Shown here: piece after piece, positions 37,030 to 42,185 of the stretch
How positions within the stretch are numbered: the stretch's first letter is position 1
Layout: each line of letters opens with the position of its first letter
IMG/VR virus record: IMGVR_UViG_3300036832_000339
Span: 1-42,185 of that record
Reading direction: 5' to 3' (one strand)
DNA: 42,185 nucleotides
Source: a virus
The notes under the pieces: generated by a model
Told to the model about the DNA's origin: nothing
What the model saw: the letters and a program-made list of their open reading frames with translations, nothing else
Databases searched by the model: none
Translations under genes and position numbers: made by a program

Positions 37030-39726
37030 ATGCCGTCTGACGATCTTGTTCTCAACGTTCGCCAGATCGCAGGCTACCCGCCCGCCACCACCGCCCTTTC
37101 GAGCGACGCCGTGGTCATGCAGCGCGTCGGGGTTGGCGGCCCCTACGTTTCGATCAGCCCGACCGAGTTTGTCGCCACCGCGCTCTCGGCCGGCGGCGAC
37201 ATGGCCATCGGCGGCCGACTGAGCGTCGGTTCGCTGCAAGGCGGCTCGGCGCAATTCAGCAACGCCGCGTTCGCCCTCCTCGGCGCGCAGACGGCGAACA
37301 TCGTCGATCTGACGGCGACGTGGGGAACGATTGATACGCTTACCTCGACCGCCGCGACTTTCGTCTCGGCGCAATTGGGGACTTTGAGCGTCTCGGGCGA
37401 CATGCAGCTTGGCGGCACGGCCAACCTCGCCAACGCCGTCGTGCAAGCCAATCTGTCGGTGGGCGGGGCAACTTTGTTCGGCGACTTGACCGTCAACAAC
37501 CTCGCCGTCTGCAATATCGCCACCATCACCACCGGCTTGGTGGTCGAAGGCAATTTCGCCGTGGTCAACGGCACGGCCACGGTTGGCGGCTATCCGATTG
37601 TGACCACCGGCAATTCCAGCTTGAGCGGCCTCGCGCCGCTTGACAGCCCCGCCTTCACTGGGACGCCGACTGCGCCGACGCCTGCCGATCCAAGCGACAA
37701 CAGCGCCACCATTCCGAACACCCGATGGACGGTGGCGCTGGTCAACTCGCTGGCTGCTGGCGTTTCGGCGCAGTTCGCGCCGCTCGCCTCGCCTAATTTC
37801 AGCGGCGTCCCGGCGGGTCCGACCGCCGCGCCCGGAAACAGCACCGCGCAGCTCGCCACCACCGCGTTCGTTCAGGCTGCGGTCGCGGCCTCGACGGCGG
37901 GCGTGGCCTCGTTCAACGGGCGCGTCGGCGCGGTCGTGTTTGAGAATGCGGACCTCACGGCGGTGGGCGGGGCGTTGCTCGACAGCCCGGTGTTCACCGG
38001 CTTCCCCTCCGCGCCGACCGCGACCACCGGCAACGCCAGCGGCCTCCTCGCCACCACCCAGTTCGTCCAGAACACCGTCGCCGCGATCAGCCTCGGGGTC
38101 ACGACCTTCAACAGCCGGTCTGGCGCGGTGACGTTGACCTCGGCCGACATCACCGGGGCTGGCGGCGCGCTGGCGGCTTCGGCGGGGGTTTCGAGCTTCA
38201 ATGGGCGTTCCGGGGCGATCACGCTGACCGCCAACGACGTGTCTGCGGCTGGCGCTTTGGTCAACCCATCCCCGGCGTTGACCGGCGTTCCCACCGCTCC
38301 GACTGCCGCGCCAGCGACGAACACCACTCAATTGGCCACGACGGCCTTCGTTACGGCTGCGCTGGCCGCGGTTGGGACCGGCGTGATCAGCTTCAACGGG
38401 CGCAGCGGCGCGGTCAACCTGACCCTCGCGGACGTGACCGGAGTCAACGGCGCTCCGATCAATTCGCCGTCGTTCAGCGGCACGCCGCTGGCCCCAGCCC
38501 CCGCGCCAGCGACCAACACCAATCAGATCGCCACCTGTGCGTGGGTGCTGACGGAGCTTGGCGGCGCGACCATCGGGGTCACAAGCTTCAACGGGCGAGG
38601 CGGCGCGGTGACGTTGACCTCGGCCGACATCACCGGGGCTGGCGGCGCGCTGGCAGGCGCCGGGGTGACGAGCTTCAACTCGCGCACTGGCGCGATCACG
38701 CTCACCGCCAACGACATCTCGGCGGCTGGCGGCGCTCCCTTGGCCAGCCCCGCCTTCACTGGCGCTCCCACGGCGCCGACAGCGACCGGCGGGACGAACA
38801 GCACCCAGCTAGCCACGACCGCCTTCGTCACCGCCGCAATCGGCGGCGCTCCGTTCCTGCCGCTCGGGGGCGGGACGCTGACCGGGACGCTGGCGCTCCA
38901 AGCCTCGATCCCGGTCTTGAACCTCATCAAGTCGGCGAGCGGAGGGCAGTGCGTCATCAGCGGCCAAACCGGCGCATCCACGCGCTGGCAGATGGCGCTC
39001 GGCAACACGACCGCCGAAAGCGGCTCCAACGCCGGGTCGGATTTCACCCTGACCAGCTTTGGCGACACCGGCGCCGTGCTTGCGACGGCGCTGTCCATCG
39101 CCCGCGCCACTAGCGCCGCGACCTTCGGCGGGTCATTGACGGCCGCAGGATCGGGGAACTTCAACGGCAGCACGGTGAACGTCACCAGCACTGGCGGATC
39201 GCCCACCGTCGCATTCTGGACCTCGGTGCGGGAGGGGCTCGTCTATTATGACGGGACGCTCGGCTTTCTGTTTCAGCAACTCAACAATGGCACTTATCTG
39301 CAACTCGATCTGGGCGCGAATTTCGCCTATGTCGGCGGCACCGGGCAGGCGATCAAGAACGGCGGTGGAGCGTGGACTGCGGCGTCTGACGCGCGGATCA
39401 AGACCGTCCATGGCGACTACGAAGACGGGCTGGACGCGGTTCTGGCGATGCGCCCGGTCAGGTACACCTACAAGGGCAACGACAGCCTGACGGCGAGCGA
39501 GGCCAGCCCGCACGCCTACGTGGCGCAGCAGGGGACGCCGTTCGTCGGCTTCGTCGCGCAGGAGCTGGAGACGGTCGCGCCCGACATGGTTTCGCAAACC
39601 TCGGGCTTCATCGACGGCGAGCCGGTCGATGATCTGCGCAACGTGGACGTGTCCAATCTGGTGTTTGCCTTGGTCAACGCAGTCAAGACGCTGGCGGCCC
39701 GCGTGACCGCCTTGGAGGCCGCATGA
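37030..39726 (+). CDS. Tail fibre with S74 self-cleaving chaperone (898 aa)
   Basis: A receptor-binding fibre. Residues about 195-620 hold six modules beginning SP.F.G.P.APT and ending QLATTAFV.A, alternating with modules of the type GV.SFNGR.GAVTLT.ADIT. A beta region follows, then a C-terminal Peptidase_S74 domain (about 775-890; AASDARIKTVHGDYEDGLDAVLAMRPVRYTYKG, GFVAQELETVAPDMV), which trimerises the fibre and cuts itself off before the SD. A 53-bp exact repeat (38122-38174 and 38602-38654) lies in the module region. Confidence 0.88.
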   Translation: MPSDDLVLNVRQIAGYPPATTALSSDAVVMQRVGVGGPYVSISPTEFVATALSAGGDMAIGGRLSVGSLQGGSAQFSNAAFALLGAQTANIVDLTATWGTIDTLTSTAATFVSAQLGTLSVSGDMQLGGTANLANAVVQANLSVGGATLFGDLTVNNLAVCNIATITTGLVVEGNFAVVNGTATVGGYPIVTTGNSSLSGLAPLDSPAFTGTPTAPTPADPSDNSATIPNTRWTVALVNSLAAGVSAQFAPLASPNFSGVPAGPTAAPGNSTAQLATTAFVQAAVAASTAGVASFNGRVGAVVFENADLTAVGGALLDSPVFTGFPSAPTATTGNASGLLATTQFVQNTVAAISLGVTTFNSRSGAVTLTSADITGAGGALAASAGVSSFNGRSGAITLTANDVSAAGALVNPSPALTGVPTAPTAAPATNTTQLATTAFVTAALAAVGTGVISFNGRSGAVNLTLADVTGVNGAPINSPSFSGTPLAPAPAPATNTNQIATCAWVLTELGGATIGVTSFNGRGGAVTLTSADITGAGGALAGAGVTSFNSRTGAITLTANDISAAGGAPLASPAFTGAPTAPTATGGTNSTQLATTAFVTAAIGGAPFLPLGGGTLTGTLALQASIPVLNLIKSASGGQCVISGQTGASTRWQMALGNTTAESGSNAGSDFTLTSFGDTGAVLATALSIARATSAATFGGSLTAAGSGNFNGSTVNVTSTGGSPTVAFWTSVREGLVYYDGTLGFLFQQLNNGTYLQLDLGANFAYVGGTGQAIKNGGGAWTAASDARIKTVHGDYEDGLDAVLAMRPVRYTYKGNDSLTASEASPHAYVAQQGTPFVGFVAQELETVAPDMVSQTSGFIDGEPVDDLRNVDVSNLVFALVNAVKTLAARVTALEAA

Positions 39727-40523
39727 ACGCTCCCTGCTTCCCCTTCCCGGTCAACCCGGCGACCTGTGCGCCCTTCAACGGCAGTCGGGTCGTCATTCAG
39801 GTGTTCACCGCCTCTGGCACGTACACGCCCTCGCCGGGGCTGGTGACGGCGGTGGTCGAGTGCGTCGGCGGCGGCGGCGCGTCGGGGATCGCCTACACCC
39901 AAGACGATCTGCACTCCTGCGGCGCGGGCGGCGGCGGCAGCGGAGCCTATGCGCGGAAAGCGGTGCCTGCGGCCTTGGTCGCGGGCGGCGTTGCGGTCAC
40001 GGTTGGCCCCGGCGGCGCGGCGCCGCCGGTTGGCGTCTACAATGGCGGCCCCGGCGGCGCGACCAGCTTCGGGGCGCTGTGCGTCGCCAACGGCGGTTTG
40101 GGCGGAAACGGCAATGATCTCGGCGCCAACAATGGCCTCGGCGGGGGCGGCGGTCAGGGCGGAACGGGCGACTTCGTGTGTTGGGGGACGGACGGCGGGA
40201 TGGGGGACAGCTTCTACGGCACGGCGACCGCTTGGCCGACGATGGCCGGGGGCTCGGGAGGAACGGGTCCGTTCGGCGGCGGCAGGCAAGCCTTGAAAGT
40301 CGGGCCGGGGGCGTCGCTTCCCGGCGAGCCGGGGTACAGCGCCGGGGCCGGGGGTTCGGGCGGGGTCATCCATCAACTGATGAACATCAACGGGGTCGGC
40401 GGCGCGGTGGGCGCTCCGGGCGTGTGCATCGTCACCGAATTTTGCGCGCCCGTTTCGTCTGACGGCGGTTGCGGCCCCGCAAGGGTGAGCGTGCCTTGGT
40501 ATGGAGACAACTTCTGTGGCTGA
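39723..40523 (+). CDS. Gly-rich tail-fibre tip protein (266 aa)
   Basis: The N-terminal FTASGTYTPSPGLVTAVVECVGGGGASG is the typical beginning of glycine-rich phage tip/adhesin domains, followed by many GGxG loops as in T-even gp38-like tips. It overlaps the fibre stop (ATGA). It probably acts with the fibre in host recognition. Confidence 0.7.
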   Translation: MNAPCFPFPVNPATCAPFNGSRVVIQVFTASGTYTPSPGLVTAVVECVGGGGASGIAYTQDDLHSCGAGGGGSGAYARKAVPAALVAGGVAVTVGPGGAAPPVGVYNGGPGGATSFGALCVANGGLGGNGNDLGANNGLGGGGGQGGTGDFVCWGTDGGMGDSFYGTATAWPTMAGGSGGTGPFGGGRQALKVGPGASLPGEPGYSAGAGGSGGVIHQLMNINGVGGAVGAPGVCIVTEFCAPVSSDGGCGPARVSVPWYGDNFCG

Positions 40524-40695
40524 AGTTCGGCTCGATCCGCAGGAGTGGAACCAGCTCCTGCAAATCCTCGCGCAAGCCCCTTGGAGCGTGGCGAATCCCT
40601 TGATCATGAAGATTGGGGAGCAGCTCCGGCAGCAGGCGCAGCCGGAAGGCGTGCGCCCCAACTCGGACGGGCGCGACGTGAAGGTGGAGCATTGA
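40501..40695 (+). CDS. Small helical protein between fibre and endolysin (64 aa)
   Basis: MAEVRLDPQEWNQLLQILAQAPW-like sequence, a single helical protein. ATG 40501 or GTG 40516, both overlapping the preceding gene. Its stop overlaps the endolysin start. Unknown role. Confidence 0.6.
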   Translation: METTSVAEVRLDPQEWNQLLQILAQAPWSVANPLIMKIGEQLRQQAQPEGVRPNSDGRDVKVEH

Positions 40696-41141
40696 CCCAG
40701 CTCACGCCCCACTTCACGCTGGAAGAGTTCACCGACTCGCAGACGGCGGCGCGCAAGGGCATCCACAACGTGCCGGGCGCTGGCAGTCAGGAACGCAAGA
40801 ACCTCCAGCGCACGGCCGAAACGATGGAGGAGGTGCGGACCATCCTCGGCGACAAGCCGATCCTGATCAGTTCGGGCTATCGCAGCCCAGCGGTCAATGC
40901 GGCGGTCGGGGGCTCAACGTCGAGCGCCCATATGAGCGGGCTGGCGGTTGATTTTAGTTGCCCCGGATTCGGCACGCCGCTGGCGATCTGCAAGGCGCTC
41001 CGGCCGCACCTGAAGGCGCTCGGCGTCGATCAACTGATCCACGAGTACGACACTTGGGTGCATCTCGGCCTGACGTCAGGCGCGCCGCGCCACATGGCGA
41101 TGACCATCGACAACCGGGGCACGCGCACCGGCTTCGCCTAA
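40692..41141 (+). CDS. Peptidase M15 endolysin (149 aa)
   Basis: A zinc D-Ala-D-Ala-type peptidase that cuts peptidoglycan cross-links. HFTLEEFTDSQTA starts the M15A fold; SAHMSGLAVDF provides His80 and Asp87, and WVHLG provides His124, the three zinc ligands. ISSGYRSPAVN is also typical. A TTG start overlaps the preceding stop (TTGA) with a GGTGGAG ribosome site. No signal peptide, so it needs a holin. Confidence 0.88.
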   Translation: MTQLTPHFTLEEFTDSQTAARKGIHNVPGAGSQERKNLQRTAETMEEVRTILGDKPILISSGYRSPAVNAAVGGSTSSAHMSGLAVDFSCPGFGTPLAICKALRPHLKALGVDQLIHEYDTWVHLGLTSGAPRHMAMTIDNRGTRTGFA

Positions 41142-41153
41142 CGCCGTGACCGA

Positions 41154-41414
41154 ATGCCCCTTCCGCGCGACATCGACATCCAGTCCGGGGCGTTCGTGCT
41201 GTTCGCCTTTGTCATCGTCGTCTCGTTCAGCGTGATCGGGACGGGCGTGATCGGATGCCGCGTGTTCGACTTGCCGCACGCCTGCTTCACGACTGAGGCA
41301 GCAGCGACCGTCAAAGACTACGTCAAAGGACTGATCGACATCCTGCTGGCGCTGATGGTGGGCGGCGCCCGCAGGCCGAAACCCAACGAGCCTGAGCCCC
41401 CGCCCCCGCCTTGA
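41154..41414 (+). CDS. Holin-like membrane protein (86 aa)
   Basis: Two hydrophobic segments (GAFVLFAFVIVVSFSVIGTGVIG and GLIDILLALMVGGA) and a Pro/Glu-rich tail. Placement 12 bp after the endolysin fits a holin or spanin-like lysis protein. It is the last gene of the rightward block. The start context CGAATGCCCCTT matches a 12-mer in the inverted repeat, probably by chance. Confidence 0.6.
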   Translation: MPLPRDIDIQSGAFVLFAFVIVVSFSVIGTGVIGCRVFDLPHACFTTEAAATVKDYVKGLIDILLALMVGGARRPKPNEPEPPPPP

Positions 41415-41498
41415 GGCGGCGACCGTAGGGCTTATTTAAGGCTTTCCGAGACGCTAGCATGCGCAGGGCAATGCCAGCTCTTAGCATGTGGATCGCCT

Positions 41499-41735
41499 TC
41501 AAGCGTCACGAAGTTTCTCCCTGACCTCGCTCAAGACCTCGGCCAAGCGTATCCAGCGGTTCGCCTCGTCCATCTCGATTCGGCCCACCGTGACCCCGAA
41601 GGCCCGCCGCTCGGCGATCCGCTGGAGGCTCGCCAGCACCGCGCTCGGCTCGTTGGACTCGATGAGCGCCACCAGCATCTCAAGGAGCGCCACGCGCTCC
41701 TGCGGCTTCAGCGCGATGTCGGCGTCGCGTGGCAT
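41499..41735 (-). CDS. Small helical protein (78 aa)
   Basis: MPRDADIALKPQERVALLEMLVALIESNEPSAVLASLQRIAE is a charged helical sequence; unknown function. Its start lies within the 3' end of the degraded HNH gene in another frame. The stretch 41415-41498 before it shows no gene. Confidence 0.6.
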   Translation of the reverse strand: MPRDADIALKPQERVALLEMLVALIESNEPSAVLASLQRIAERRAFGVTVGRIEMDEANRWIRLAEVLSEVREKLRDA

Positions 41736-42162
41736 GAGTCTCCGAAGCGTTGGCCACCTCTAGCAGCCATTCGATCCATTTCGGGCGTTGCGGTTTCGCC
41801 TTGGGTTTCGGCTTCGGACGTGCGTGAAACATGGACCGATGGTGGCGCTTGCAGACCCAGATCACGTCGAGCGGCGGGCGTAGTCGGCGTGGTGCATTTC
41901 CGATTGCCAGCTCCCGCACTCGCGGCAGGCAGTTCACCTCGTTTGAGGGCGACTCGGGCTAGCCCTACGGGCTCGGGCGCGCTGGCTGGGGCCAGTGATA
42001 GAGTAATCGGTGGGCACGGCGACCTCCGGCAAAGGCGCTGGTCAAGTGGCAGTCGGGCGGTGGCACGTCCGGCTGCTGCGCCAATCCGTAGCAGATTTCG
42101 CTCGGTCTGACGCGGTTGTACCGCTCCCGCGAAAACCCGCAAAACTTGACAGAAAGGGGCAT
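41680..42162 (-). pseudogene. Frameshifted HNH-endonuclease-like gene
   Basis: Three frames have to be joined to read a typical small phage HNH protein: LARVALKRGELP (near 41930-41960), then ECGSWQSEMHHADYAR (near 41882-41920), then PLDVIWVCKRHHRSMFHARP (from about 41875), followed by a Lys/Pro/Trp tail. At least two single-base shifts are needed, one near 41928 and one near 41878. The part upstream to an ATG at 42162 (MPLSVKFCGFSRERYNR) may be its N-terminus after another shift. It is either a pseudogene or poor sequence near the contig end. Confidence 0.7.
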
Positions 42163-42185
42163 TCGGTAATACTGGTGTAGAAATC

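Noticed and set aside
36787-38331. Leftward open frame of 514 codons opposite the tail fibre
   Set aside because: Arg/Gly-rich shadow of a repetitive GC-rich gene; the rightward frame has fibre modules and an S74 domain.
37600-38840. CRISPR-like regular repeats
   Set aside because: The repeats are in-frame protein modules of the tail fibre with variable spacing; no palindromic repeats or spacers.
41965-42162. Separate 65-aa protein starting MPLSVKFCGF near the window end
   Set aside because: Likely the N-terminal part of the frameshifted HNH gene or a chance frame; no ribosome site or family match.
36-42165. 12-mer AAGGGGCATTCG at 36-47, 42154-42165 and its complement at 33712-33723 and 41151-41162 as terminal repeats
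   Set aside because: Outside the 100-bp repeat the match stops at 12 bases, and two copies are the start-codon context ATGCCCCTT, so this is probably coincidence.

Overview
The window reads as most of a GC-rich, tailed double-stranded DNA phage genome (or a metagenomic contig of one). The head and packaging genes are an HK97-type large terminase, portal, scaffold-like protein and major capsid protein. They are followed by a beta-propeller-like stabilisation protein, large low-complexity internal virion proteins and a separate tail-fibre and lysis block. No tail tube, tape-measure or baseplate genes were recognised, so a short-tailed (podovirus-like) particle is most likely. The host is probably a high-GC alphaproteobacterium. 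This is inferred from base composition, an exosortase-type PEPxxWA sorting signal in one phage protein, and a Cys-rich small protein of a kind I associate with alphaproteobacterial phages. No integrase, DNA polymerase, RNA polymerase or tRNA gene was recognised.

Layout. 1-290: one arm of a perfect 100-bp inverted repeat, an operator and a strong leftward terminator. 290-4207 (leftward): small accessory genes and a DUF932 protein, with several independent promoters. 4311-29708 (rightward): a winged-helix regulator, then the late operon with terminase, an Acb2/Tad1-like anti-defence protein, portal, a PEP-CTERM cargo protein, scaffold, capsid, connector-like and stabilisation proteins, a run of tiny arginine-rich ORFs, a RuvC-like resolvase, internal virion proteins and an HNH homing-type gene. 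Two leftward genes interrupt it (16924-17154 and 20532-20897). 29734-32334 (leftward): a recombination operon with an ERF annealase and a YqaJ-type exonuclease. 32416-33601 (rightward): an HTH regulator and small genes. 33602-33907: operator plus the second inverted-repeat arm. 33908-36092 (leftward): an HNH gene, a DUF5906-type helicase and two small genes. 36214-41414 (rightward): adaptor, tail fibre with a self-cleaving S74 chaperone, glycine-rich tip protein, M15 endolysin and a holin-like protein. 41499-42162 (leftward): a small gene and a frameshifted HNH gene.

Three signals stand out. (1) Between 18870 and 20251, eight very short ORFs (13-53 codons) encode strongly basic, arginine-rich peptides. 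Most have a Shine-Dalgarno and a stop/start overlap with the next, as in a coupled operon of protamine-like or RNA-binding peptides. (2) A 21-bp near-palindromic site (half-sites YGTCNTAYG and GYGACR) recurs about ten times, almost always just upstream of genes, and in three clear cases sits on the -10 box of a TTGACA-17-TATxxx promoter. It looks like a phage-wide operator regulon. (3) Phage proteins of unexpected kinds are present: a PEP-CTERM exported protein and a likely cyclic-nucleotide sponge.

All calls come from reading the sequence and recalled family knowledge; no database search was run.
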